From Streptomyces sp. DH24 (lineage in GTDB: Bacteria; Actinomycetota; Actinomycetes; Streptomycetales; Streptomycetaceae): a stretch of 64,000 nucleotides of DNA. The stretch covers positions 16,111 to 80,110 of the forward strand of contig NZ_JARVKW010000031.1 in assembly GCF_029813775.1 (NCBI RefSeq), given 5' to 3'. The notes below the pieces were generated by a model. The model made no database searches. It saw nothing but the letters and a program-made list of their open reading frames with translations, and was not told the DNA's origin. Both the position numbers and the translations under genes were made by a program. Shown here piece after piece: positions 25,546 to 33,288 of the stretch (positions within the stretch are counted from its first letter, which is position 1; every line of letters begins with the position of its first letter).

Positions 25546-26241
25546 ATGGGGGACATACGCAGACGAGGAGTCGTCGCCCTCGGGGTGACCGCACTGGTGG
25601 CACCGCTCACGCTCGCGCTCGGCACCACGCAGGCGCACGCCGTGAGTTGCACGACGACGGCCGGCCCGTACCAGAAGCAGGTGGAGAAGTTCCTGGGCCG
25701 GCCGGTCGACGGCAAGCAGTCCAGCGCCGACTGCAAGGCCATCCAGGCATTCCAGAACAAACACGGCATCCGGCCCAACATCGGCTACGCCGGTCCCGTC
25801 ACCTGGGGCGTGATGGACCTGATGCTCAAGCAGAAGGCCGTCGGGACGAACCCGAACAAGGCCGGCAAGTGTCCGGTGAACAAGGGCCGCATCGCCTGCG
25901 TCGACCTCACCCTCCAGCTGAGCTGGATCCAGGACGGCAGCAGGCTCGTATACGGCCCGGTCCCGGTCCGTACCGGACGTGACGGCTACGAGACCCGCAC
26001 CGGCCTGAAGAAGATCTACTGGCGCAACATCGACCACGTCTCGACCATCTACGACGTGCCGATGCCGTACAGCCAGTTCTTCGACGGCGGGCAGGCCTTC
26101 CACCAGGCGAGCCTCAGCATGTGGAACCCGCCTGGTTCGCACGGCTGCGTCAACATGACCACCACCGACGCCAAGAAGTACTGGTCGCTGCTGAAGAAGG
26201 GCGACGACGTCTACGTGTACGGCCGCAAGCCGGGCACCTGA
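25546..26241 (+). CDS. L,D-transpeptidase with N-terminal peptidoglycan-binding-like region
   Basis: A 231-residue secreted cell-wall enzyme. Residues 1-32 form a signal peptide ending AQAHA-like (TTQAHA). Residues about 40-105 resemble a PG_binding_1 domain (AIQAFQNKHGIRPNIGYAGPVTW). The YkuD catalytic domain has His186 and the SHGCVNM motif with Cys201. The family forms 3-3 cross-links between meso-diaminopimelate residues, or tethers proteins to peptidoglycan. Extra cysteines at about 35, 63, 109 and 118 may form disulfides. GAAAGG lies 11 nt before the ATG. Confidence 0.9.
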   Translation: MGDIRRRGVVALGVTALVAPLTLALGTTQAHAVSCTTTAGPYQKQVEKFLGRPVDGKQSSADCKAIQAFQNKHGIRPNIGYAGPVTWGVMDLMLKQKAVGTNPNKAGKCPVNKGRIACVDLTLQLSWIQDGSRLVYGPVPVRTGRDGYETRTGLKKIYWRNIDHVSTIYDVPMPYSQFFDGGQAFHQASLSMWNPPGSHGCVNMTTTDAKKYWSLLKKGDDVYVYGRKPGT

Positions 26242-26282
26242 CCGGCGTCCGGCCGGCCCGGTGCCCGGCCCGCGGCCCCGGC

Positions 26283-27485
26283 TCACGCCTCGGGGTCGTC
26301 CCCGAAGTCCGGGATGTCCAGCCGGACCCCGCCCTGCCGCGCGGACTCGTGCGCGACGATGCCCGGCAGGGTGTAGCGGGCCGCGACCCACGCGTTCACG
26401 GACGGCAGGGCGCGGCGGTTGACGGCGGTCACGAAGTCGTCCACCAGGAAGTGGTGGCTGCCCTCGTGCCCGTTGTGCAGGTGGTCGAACTCGCGCGGCA
26501 GCCGCGCCCGGTCGTGCACGGGCGCGGAGCCCGAGGTGAACGCGGCCCGCAGCTCCGGCGCGATGTGCTGAAGCGAGGGGTCGTCGGGGGACAGGGTGGG
26601 CTTCGGCTCCAGGAGTTCCGTGATGTCCTTGACGCCCTTCTTGTCCTGCCACAGGGCGATGGTGGCGACCTGCTCCATGCTCGCCTCCGTCCCGAAGAAC
26701 CGGAAGCGTGACTCCCGGATGTGCGAGGGGTAGCCCACCCGCCGGAACTCGTTCGTACGGAACGAGCCGCCGCCTGCCACCTCGAACAGCGCGGTCGCGT
26801 TGGACACGTCGTTGTCGAACTGGCTCACCTCCCGGTCGAACACGCCGTCCCCGCGGTCGTCGGTCACGCCGATCGCGGACACGCTCACCGCGTGCGTCCG
26901 CCAGGCGCCCAGCACGCCGCCCACCGCGTGCGTCGGGTACAGCAGCGGGGGATAGCTGGCCGTCGCCTTCCAGTTCTCACCGCCGCTGTACTGGTACGCC
27001 TCGTAGAAGCCGAGGTCCATGTCGTGCACGTAGTCGCCCTCGGCGTAGAACAGCCGCCCGAAGGCGCCCTCGGCGATCCGGTTGCGGGCGTGTACGGTCG
27101 CCGGGTGGTAGTGGCTGGTCTCGCCCATCATGTACGTCAGACCGGTCGCCCTGACCGCGTCGATGATCGCCGCGATCTCCTCCGTGGTGATCGCCATGGG
27201 CACCGCCGAGTACACGTGCTTGCCGGCGTTCAGGCCCCGCAGCACCAGCGGGCCGTGGGTCCAGCGCTGCGTGAAGACCGCGACGGCGTCGACCGTCTCC
27301 GACTCCAGCATCGCCTCGTACGACGGGAAGGTCCCGGTGAGCCGTTCGGCGGCGGCGAGCCGCTCGGCCCGCTCCGGGAGCAGGTCGGTGACGTGGACCT
27401 CGCGGACGCCGGGGTGGGCCAGGAACAGCCTGGCGAACTGGCCCGAGAACTGTCCGGCGCCGACGATGCCGATGGAGAACGTCAT
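26283..27485 (-). CDS. Gfo/Idh/MocA-family oxidoreductase in sugar import operon
   Basis: A 400-residue dehydrogenase with an N-terminal Rossmann motif (IGIVGAGQFSGQFARLFL) and the family-typical HVYSAVPMAITTEEIAAII region in place of the CEKP motif. Family members oxidise or isomerise sugars, inositols or glycosides with NAD(P). It is the last gene of the operon that also contains a solute-binding protein and two permeases, so it probably acts on the imported carbohydrate. ATG 27485 begins the domain; an upstream in-frame ATG at 27545 precedes it but lacks domain sequence. Confidence 0.84.
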   Translation of the reverse strand: MTFSIGIVGAGQFSGQFARLFLAHPGVREVHVTDLLPERAERLAAAERLTGTFPSYEAMLESETVDAVAVFTQRWTHGPLVLRGLNAGKHVYSAVPMAITTEEIAAIIDAVRATGLTYMMGETSHYHPATVHARNRIAEGAFGRLFYAEGDYVHDMDLGFYEAYQYSGGENWKATASYPPLLYPTHAVGGVLGAWRTHAVSVSAIGVTDDRGDGVFDREVSQFDNDVSNATALFEVAGGGSFRTNEFRRVGYPSHIRESRFRFFGTEASMEQVATIALWQDKKGVKDITELLEPKPTLSPDDPSLQHIAPELRAAFTSGSAPVHDRARLPREFDHLHNGHEGSHHFLVDDFVTAVNRRALPSVNAWVAARYTLPGIVAHESARQGGVRLDIPDFGDDPEA

Positions 27486-27561
27486 GGATGGGATGCCCTT
27501 CAGTCGAGTCACCGGTCCCGGAGACCGCGTCGCTGGCCGAGTCACTGGTTCCGGGGCCGGG

Positions 27562-28908
27562 TCACTGGTCGAGGATCAGGTTGATCTGTTCGTTGGTCCG
27601 GTCGAGGCTGCTCACGGGGGCGCCGTTGCCGAACACGTCCTCCATGGCGGGGTGCATGAGCGCCAGCACGTCCGCCGCGTAGGTGGTGATCGGGTAGGAG
27701 AACGTCGTGAAGTTCTTCCGGTCGGCGACCGGCCTGGTGAACGCGGTGACGTCGATGCCCTTCTCCCGGTAGGCGGCCACCGCGGCCCGGGTGCCGGCCC
27801 AAGTGGCCGGGAAGACGACGCCGTAGCGCCCCACCGTCCGCTGACACGCGTCGGACGCCAGGTACTTCACCCACTTCAGGGCCCCCGGCTTGTTGCGGGC
27901 GTTCTTCGTGACGGAGTCGGCGAGCCCGTTCATCATGGTGGCGCGCTTGCCGGTGGGGCCGACCGGGGTGACGGCGGTGCGGATGTCCAGCCCCTTGAAA
28001 CCGTCGTACGTGGAGAGCATCCACGCCCCGTCGAAGGCGGCCGCCGCCCGGCCCGAGGCGATCTGCGCGTTGGCCTGACTGGACTGGGAGTACTCGGTGA
28101 GCGGGGCCATGTACCCCTTCTTCGCCAGTCCGAAGTACCACGTGATCACCGACTGGAAGGTCGGGTCGTCGTAGCGGTACTCGGTGCCCCAGCGCTTCTT
28201 GTCGGTGTAGGTCCAGCCCGCGGAGGCGGCCAGGTTGCTCCAGGTGGTCTGGCCGTCGCCGGCGCCGCCGCCGTTGGTGGCGAGCCCGTACACCACGACG
28301 TTGTCCTTGTCGAAGCCCTTCTCGTCGCCCCGCCGGCCGTTCTTGTCGACCGTCAGACGCGCCACGGCCTTCTCGAAGGTGCCGCCGTCCTCCGGGTTCC
28401 AGGACAGGCTGCCCAGGTCCCCGGCGGTGAGCCCGGCCGCCTGCGCCAGCTCCGCGTTGTAGAAGAGGCCCACGGTGTCCCAGTCCTTGGGCGCGCCGTA
28501 CCGCCGGCCGTCCCGGCCGGTCCAGTTGGCGGCCAGGCCGGGCTGGTAGTCGGCGTCCCGGATGCCGAGGCCGTCGAGCGGTTCGAGCACGTTCAGGTCG
28601 GCGAACTGGCCGAACTTCTGGATGTGGTCGGTGAACACGTCCGGCTCGGTGCCCGCGATGAAGCTCGCGGTGAGCTTGGTCCAGTAGTCGTCCCAGCCCA
28701 ACTGGGTGATCCTGACGTCGAGTCCGGGGTGGCGCCGCTCGAAGTCCTTCGCGCAGGCCTGGTAGGCGGGCAGCTGGTTGGCGTCCCACAGCCAGTACGT
28801 CACCGTGTTCCCGGCCGACCCGGCGTCGCCTCCCGCGCACCCGGTCACGAGCGACAGCGCCAGGGCGCCGGTCAGCGCCCCGGCCGTACGGATCATCCCA
28901 AGTCGCAT
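27562..28908 (-). CDS. ABC sugar transporter, extracellular solute-binding lipoprotein
   Basis: A 448-residue family 1 solute-binding protein. The signal ends in a lipobox (LVTGCAGG, Cys near residue 24), so it is anchored to the outer face of the membrane. The core shows the usual pattern VTYWLWDANQ, DVRITQLGWDDYWTKL, GTEPDVFTDHIQKF and ASGRAAAAFDGAWMLSTY. Sugar specificity cannot be read from sequence. ATG 28908 follows GAGGGAG. It is 10 bp downstream of the inner-membrane permease gene, within the operon 30774-26283. Confidence 0.9.
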   Translation of the reverse strand: MRLGMIRTAGALTGALALSLVTGCAGGDAGSAGNTVTYWLWDANQLPAYQACAKDFERRHPGLDVRITQLGWDDYWTKLTASFIAGTEPDVFTDHIQKFGQFADLNVLEPLDGLGIRDADYQPGLAANWTGRDGRRYGAPKDWDTVGLFYNAELAQAAGLTAGDLGSLSWNPEDGGTFEKAVARLTVDKNGRRGDEKGFDKDNVVVYGLATNGGGAGDGQTTWSNLAASAGWTYTDKKRWGTEYRYDDPTFQSVITWYFGLAKKGYMAPLTEYSQSSQANAQIASGRAAAAFDGAWMLSTYDGFKGLDIRTAVTPVGPTGKRATMMNGLADSVTKNARNKPGALKWVKYLASDACQRTVGRYGVVFPATWAGTRAAVAAYREKGIDVTAFTRPVADRKNFTTFSYPITTYAADVLALMHPAMEDVFGNGAPVSSLDRTNEQINLILDQ

Positions 28909-28918
28909 GGACACTCCC

Positions 28919-29836
28919 TCACTTGATCCCGGTGAAGCCGATGGAGCCGACGACGCGGCGCGCGAAGCAGCCGAACAGCACGAGCATCGGCAGGGCCGCG
29001 ACGAGCGTGGCCGCCATCAGGCCCGACCAGTCGACGCCGGTCTGCGGGGTCTGGGCCCGGAAGACCGCCAGCGCCACGGTCAGCACGCGTGAGGTGTCGC
29101 TGTGCGAGACCATCAGCGGCCAGAAGTAGTCGTTCCAGGACGTGATGTACGTCAGCACCGTCAGCGTCAGCACCGGCGTGGCCGCCATGGGCAGCAGCAC
29201 GCGGAAGAACACGCGGACCTTCCCGGCGCCGTCGAGCAGGGCCGCCTCCTCGACCTCGCGCGGTACCCCGAGGAAGAACTGCCGCAGGAAGAACACCGCG
29301 AACGGCGTCATGAACATCGTCGGCAGCGCGATGCCCAGCAGCGTGTCCACCAGGCCGAGTTCCTTGATGAGCACGAAGTTCGGCAGCAGCGTGAAGACGG
29401 CCGGCACCATCAGCCCGGCGAGGAACAGGGCGAACACCGTGTCCCGGCCCCGCCAGCGCAGCCGTGCGAAGGCGTACGCGGCCATCGCGGAGAAGAGGAT
29501 CTGGCAACCGGTCACCAGGGTGGAGACCAGGACAGAGTTGAGCAGGTAGCGCCAGAACTCCAGCCCGCCGCCCGCGCCGCCCCGGGCGACCGCCTCCTCG
29601 GTGGACTGCAGGCCGAGCGCCCGCTCGAAGCCGTCGGTGGTGAGGCCGACGGGCAGCGGGTCGGCCGGCTGGGTGGCGAGCCCCGCGTTCGAGGACAGCG
29701 CGGTGCGCAGGATCCAGTAGAACGGCAGCAGGGTGACGAGCACGATCGCGGCCAGCGCCGCCCAGGCCGCGACGCGTCCGGGGGAGGGTCCGCGCCTCGC
29801 GGGTCGTACGGTCGTCGTGTCTGTCACCGCAGCCAT
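28919..29836 (-). CDS. ABC sugar transporter permease (MalG-type)
   Basis: A 305-residue membrane protein with six predicted helices. The EAA loop that docks the ATPase is visible as EEAALLDGAGKVRVFFRVLLP. The N-terminus is a short basic cytoplasmic tail, then FYWILRTALSS, typical of the MalG branch. ATG 29836 has GGGAGCG upstream. It lies between the MalF-type permease and the binding protein. A longer open frame upstream in this phase overlaps the MalF gene and is not coding. Confidence 0.9.
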   Translation of the reverse strand: MAAVTDTTTVRPARRGPSPGRVAAWAALAAIVLVTLLPFYWILRTALSSNAGLATQPADPLPVGLTTDGFERALGLQSTEEAVARGGAGGGLEFWRYLLNSVLVSTLVTGCQILFSAMAAYAFARLRWRGRDTVFALFLAGLMVPAVFTLLPNFVLIKELGLVDTLLGIALPTMFMTPFAVFFLRQFFLGVPREVEEAALLDGAGKVRVFFRVLLPMAATPVLTLTVLTYITSWNDYFWPLMVSHSDTSRVLTVALAVFRAQTPQTGVDWSGLMAATLVAALPMLVLFGCFARRVVGSIGFTGIK

Positions 29837-29856
29837 GTCGGTTCGCTCCCTTCCCG

Positions 29857-30774
29857 TCAGCCGAGGTCGGTCCGGCCGGCCCGGGTGAGCCGGTACTGCA
29901 GGACGGTGATGGCGCTCAGCACGACGAGCAGCGCGACGGACATCGCGGAGGCGTAGCCGAACTGGAAACGGCCGAACGCGGCGCCGTAGATGTAGTACTG
30001 GAGCACGTTGGTGGCGTTGGCCGGCCCGCCGGCGGTCGTCACGGCGACCGTGTCGAAGACCTGGAAGGAGCCGATCACCGTCATGATGAGCACCACCGCG
30101 AGCACCGGTCTGAGCAGCGGCAGCGTGATCCGCCAGAACATCCGCCACTCGCTCGCGCCGTCCACCTTCGCTGCCTCGTACATGTCGTCGGGGATGGCCT
30201 GGAGACCGGCGAACAGCAGCAGGGCGGTGTAGCCGACGTGCCGCCACACGTTGATCAGGGCGATCGTCGGGACCGCCCAGGTCTCGTCCGCGAGGAACGG
30301 GATCCGGTCCAGGCCGGCGGCCGCGACGATCTCGTTGCCGATGCCCAGCTGGGTGTCGAGGATCCAGAGCCAGACGATGCCGGCGACGACGTTCGACATC
30401 AGGTACGGGGTGAGCACGATCCCCCGCAGCACCGCCGACCGCGTCAGCCGCTGCAGCAGTACGGCGACGGCGAGCGCGCAGACGGTCTGCACGCCGATGT
30501 TGATGGCGACGTACTCGACGGTGACGGTCAGCGAGTCCCAGAAGATGGGGTCGTGCACCATCCGCACGTAGTTGTCGAGGCCCACCCACTCGGCCGGGGT
30601 GAGCAGGTTGAAGCGGGTGAAGCTCAGCCAGACGCCCCGCAGCGTCGGCCAGAGCAGGAAGACGAGGAAGCCCAGCAGAGCGGGAGCGACGAACACCGCG
30701 GCCAGCGTTCCGTCCCCCCGGTTCTCCCGGTCCCGCGCCCGGCGCGTCGGTGGGCTGCTGGAGGCGATGGTCAT
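29857..30774 (-). CDS. ABC sugar transporter permease (MalF-type)
   Basis: A 305-residue membrane protein with six helices and the EAA motif YEAAKVDGASEWRMFWRITLP. It is the first gene of the import operon. ATG 30774 is preceded by GAGGGAG with 7 nt spacing. No ATPase gene is in the operon, which in Streptomyces usually means the shared multi-sugar ATPase MsiK energises the transporter. It is divergent from the ROK regulator at 30940, which probably controls it. Confidence 0.9.
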   Translation of the reverse strand: MTIASSSPPTRRARDRENRGDGTLAAVFVAPALLGFLVFLLWPTLRGVWLSFTRFNLLTPAEWVGLDNYVRMVHDPIFWDSLTVTVEYVAINIGVQTVCALAVAVLLQRLTRSAVLRGIVLTPYLMSNVVAGIVWLWILDTQLGIGNEIVAAAGLDRIPFLADETWAVPTIALINVWRHVGYTALLLFAGLQAIPDDMYEAAKVDGASEWRMFWRITLPLLRPVLAVVLIMTVIGSFQVFDTVAVTTAGGPANATNVLQYYIYGAAFGRFQFGYASAMSVALLVVLSAITVLQYRLTRAGRTDLG

Positions 30775-30811
30775 CGGGAGACTCCCTCGCAAGCGGCGGC
30801 TCGTCCTCGGT

Positions 30812-30922
30812 CATTTACTTTTGATGCAGAAGGATCGGGGCGTCAAGGACTGCGGCGACGCCTCCTTGACCGCCGCTTCCGCCGCATAGACTGACCTCGT
30901 TGTTTTCGTAATGAAAAAAAGT
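30812..30922. promoter_or_regulatory. Divergent promoter/operator region of the ROK-ABC locus
   Basis: Two AT-rich patches in otherwise GC-rich DNA lie between the divergent starts: TTACTTTTGATGCAGAAG around 30815-30832 and GTTTTCGTAATGAAAAAAAG around 30902-30921. Read on the minus strand the second contains TACTTTTTTTCATTACG, so both share TACTTTT. They are candidate binding sites for the adjacent ROK regulator. Confidence 0.4.
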
Positions 30923-30939
30923 AGAGGAATCTGGCGATC

Positions 30940-32100
30940 ATGACCGCACGTGCCGACAACTGGCTTCCGCTGAGTTCCGGGGAACGCGCGGTGGCGATCG
31001 AGGTGCTCGTCCACGGCCCGCTGTCACGCACCGAACTGGCCCGGCGGCTCGACCTCTCCGCCGGCAGCCTCACCCGCCTGACCAAGCCGCTGATCGAGTC
31101 GGGCCTGCTGGTGGAGGTGCCCGAGGCGGGCGTCTCGGCGGAGGCGCGCCAGGGCCGGCCCTCGCAGCCGCTGGACGTCGTCGCCGAGTCACGCGCCTTC
31201 ATCGGCTTCAAGATCACCGGGGACATGGTCTACGGCGTCGTCACCACCCTGCGCAGCGAGATCGTCGCCCGTCACGACCGGCCCCTCACCACGCAAGAAC
31301 CCGCGGAAGTCGCCGACCTGCTCGGCGAGATGACCGCCGAGCTGACCCGTGACCACCCCGGCATCGCCGGCGTCGGCATCGGCGTGGGCGGCCTCGTGCG
31401 GGACCGCTCCGTGGTCGCGGAGTCGCCCTTCCTGGGCTGGCGCGACGTCGGCCTGGCCGAACTCGTGGCGGAGCGCACCGGACTGCCGGTGGTCGTCGAG
31501 AACGACCTCGCCTCCCTCGTCGAGGCCGAGACCTGGTTCGGTGCCGGTCGCGGCCTGGACCGCTTCGTCGTCCTGACCATCGGCGCCGGGCTCGGCTACG
31601 GCCTCGTCCTGGGCGGTAGGCGGGTGCCGTGCGCCGAGGAGGACCGCGGCTTCGGCAGGCACTGGATCCTCCGCCCCGACGGGCCGCTCACCCCCGACGG
31701 GCAGCGGGGCAGCGCCGTGTCGCTGCTCACCATCCCGAGCATCCGCTACCAGATCCGTGCGGCCACCGGCCGGGACCACACCTACGAGGAGATCCTCGCC
31801 CTCGCCGCCGAGGGCGAGCCCATGTCCGCCCGCGTCGTGGACGAGGCCGCGTGCGCCCTCGGCACGCTCGTGGCCCAGATCTCCAACTTCGTCATGCCGC
31901 AGAAGATCCTGCTCGCCGGTGAGGGCGTCGGGCTCATGGACGTGGCGGGGGAGAGGGTGCGCGAGACGATCCGCGCCAACCGGCATCCCCTGGCCGCCCC
32001 GGTCGCCCTGGAGACCAAGGTGTCCGACTTCCACGACTGGGCGCGCGGCGCCGCCGTGCTGGCCATCCAGGTGCTCGTCCTGGGGTTGGCCCAGGCGTGA
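30940..32100 (+). CDS. ROK-family transcriptional regulator
   Basis: A 386-residue protein. Residues about 15-75 form a winged helix (LSRTELARRLDLSAGSLTRLTKPLIESGLL). Residues about 85-385 form a ROK sugar-kinase-like domain with GVGIGVGGLV, NDLASLVEAETWFGAG and LTIGAGLGYGLVLGG. The usual zinc-binding CxCGxxGCxE signature of ROK proteins is absent; the stretch after residue 230 reads RVPCAEEDRGFGRHWIL. That suggests a sugar-sensing repressor without kinase activity. It is divergent from the sugar import operon and likely represses it. GAGGA lies 10 nt before the ATG. Confidence 0.86.
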   Translation: MTARADNWLPLSSGERAVAIEVLVHGPLSRTELARRLDLSAGSLTRLTKPLIESGLLVEVPEAGVSAEARQGRPSQPLDVVAESRAFIGFKITGDMVYGVVTTLRSEIVARHDRPLTTQEPAEVADLLGEMTAELTRDHPGIAGVGIGVGGLVRDRSVVAESPFLGWRDVGLAELVAERTGLPVVVENDLASLVEAETWFGAGRGLDRFVVLTIGAGLGYGLVLGGRRVPCAEEDRGFGRHWILRPDGPLTPDGQRGSAVSLLTIPSIRYQIRAATGRDHTYEEILALAAEGEPMSARVVDEAACALGTLVAQISNFVMPQKILLAGEGVGLMDVAGERVRETIRANRHPLAAPVALETKVSDFHDWARGAAVLAIQVLVLGLAQA

Positions 32101-32111
32101 ACTCCCCGGTG

Positions 32112-32132
32112 GCAGCGGGCAACTGCCGCTGC
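32112..32132. terminator. Possible terminator after ROK gene
   Basis: GCAGCGG and CCGCTGC pair across a 7-nt loop 11 nt after the ROK stop codon. Short stem, so modest support. Confidence 0.4.
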
Positions 32133-32220
32133 GGACGGCCTGAAGGGACGTGAGCAGGGACACGGTCCGATATGTACCTTTTGCGCGTGCTTACTCACAG
32201 CGCCTTCACCTTCGGCGCCG

Positions 32221-32226
32221 TATGCT
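32221..32226 (+). promoter_or_regulatory. -10 box of a probably leaderless gene
   Basis: TATGCT ends 7 nt before the ATG at 32234, the spacing expected if transcription starts at the first base of the codon. No convincing -35 hexamer was found. Confidence 0.45.
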
Positions 32227-32233
32227 TCACACC

Positions 32234-32407
32234 ATGTCCACCACTGTTGAACCCTCCTCCGAGCGATCGGCTGACGAGGTCAACGAGGAGATCCGGGCCC
32301 TGTGGCGCCGGTCGGGCGGGACACTGAGCGTCGAACAGCGCGAGGAGTACCAGCGCCTCGTCCTCGAATGGGCCGCCGCGGCCCCGCAGCGGGTGCCGGC
32401 GGCCTGA
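32234..32407 (+). CDS. Small acidic hypothetical protein (57 aa)
   Basis: A 57-residue protein (opening MSTTVEPSSERSADEVNEEI) with a disordered start and a helical remainder (EEIRALWRRSGGTLSVEQREEYQRLVLEW). High third-position GC supports coding. The ATG at 32234 lacks a Shine-Dalgarno site but TATGCT is 7 nt upstream. No domain is recognised. It sits between the ROK gene and the remnant of an EamA transporter on the same strand and may once have been cotranscribed with the latter. Confidence 0.62.
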   Translation: MSTTVEPSSERSADEVNEEIRALWRRSGGTLSVEQREEYQRLVLEWAAAAPQRVPAA

Positions 32408-32429
32408 GCGCCGCCCGACCACCCCGCGC

Positions 32430-33288
32430 ATCGCATCCTCGTCCCCGGGCACCCCTCATCCGACGGGTGCCCTCCTCGCACTGGCCTCGGCCGTCTGCTA
32501 CGGCATCGTCGACTTCGCCGGCGGGCTGCTGTCCAGACGCGTCTCCTACGCGGCCGTCACCTTCCTCGGCCAGGTCGGCGGGCTTCTGCTCGCCCGCCTG
32601 GCCGCCCTTCTCGTGCCCGCCGGCGCCGCGCACCCCGCCGATCTGCTGTGGGGCGCGCTGTCCGGCGTCGGCAGCGGCACCGCCATGCTTGTCCTCAACC
32701 GGGGACTCAGCCGGGGCGCCATGAGCGTCGTCGTGCCGGTGAGCGCCGGCACCGACGTCGCGCTGTCCGTGCTCTGCGGCGTCCTCCTGCTCGGCGACCG
32801 GCGCGGCGCCCTCGCCCGGGCCGGCATCGCCGTCACGGTGCCCGCCCTGTGGCTGGTGTCCGGCGGCTCCGCCGGACCGCGCTCCGAGGTCACCGACGGC
32901 CTCGTCGCCGGCGCGGGCGTCGCCGTGCAGTACATCGCCCTGGGCCAGGCCGGACCCGGCAGCGGACTGTGGCCCGTCGCCGCCGGCCGCGTCGCCGCCG
33001 TACTCCTGCTGCTGCCGGGCGCCGCACGCCACCCCCGGCTCCTGCGACTGCCGCCTCCGCCGCTCCGCCCAGGCCCTGGTCATCGGCGCGGGCGCCGCCC
33101 TCGGCCTGATCCTCTACCTGCTCGCCGCCCAGCGACAGCTCGTTGCGGTCGCCGTGGTGCTCGCGTCCCTCTGCCCGGCCATTCCCGTCGTCCTCGGCCT
33201 GGCCCTCCTCGACGAACACCTCACCCGGTGGCAGGCCCTCGGCCTGGCGGGCGCCGCAGCGGCCACCGTCCTGCTCACGCTGGGCTGA
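32430..33288 (+). pseudogene. Broken EamA/DMT-family transporter gene
   Basis: Translation in one phase gives ALLALASAVCYGIVDFAGG, then multiple hydrophobic helices through VAAVLLLLPGAARHP, all typical of EamA-type drug/metabolite transporters. No ATG, GTG or TTG exists in that phase before 32613, well inside the second helix, so the natural start seems lost. Near 33030-33060 the phase must shift by one base: the remaining C-terminal helices (AQALVIGAGAALGLILYLLA to ATVLLTLG) are in the next phase, ending at TGA 33286-33288. Two independent defects make a pseudogene the best reading, although sequencing error cannot be ruled out. Its stop abuts that of the convergent protease gene inside TGATCA. 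Confidence 0.68.

Noticed and set aside
28919..30814. 631-residue extension of the MalG-type permease
   Set aside because: Only the last 305 residues are permease-like; the upstream part overlaps the MalF gene in another phase and lacks homology.
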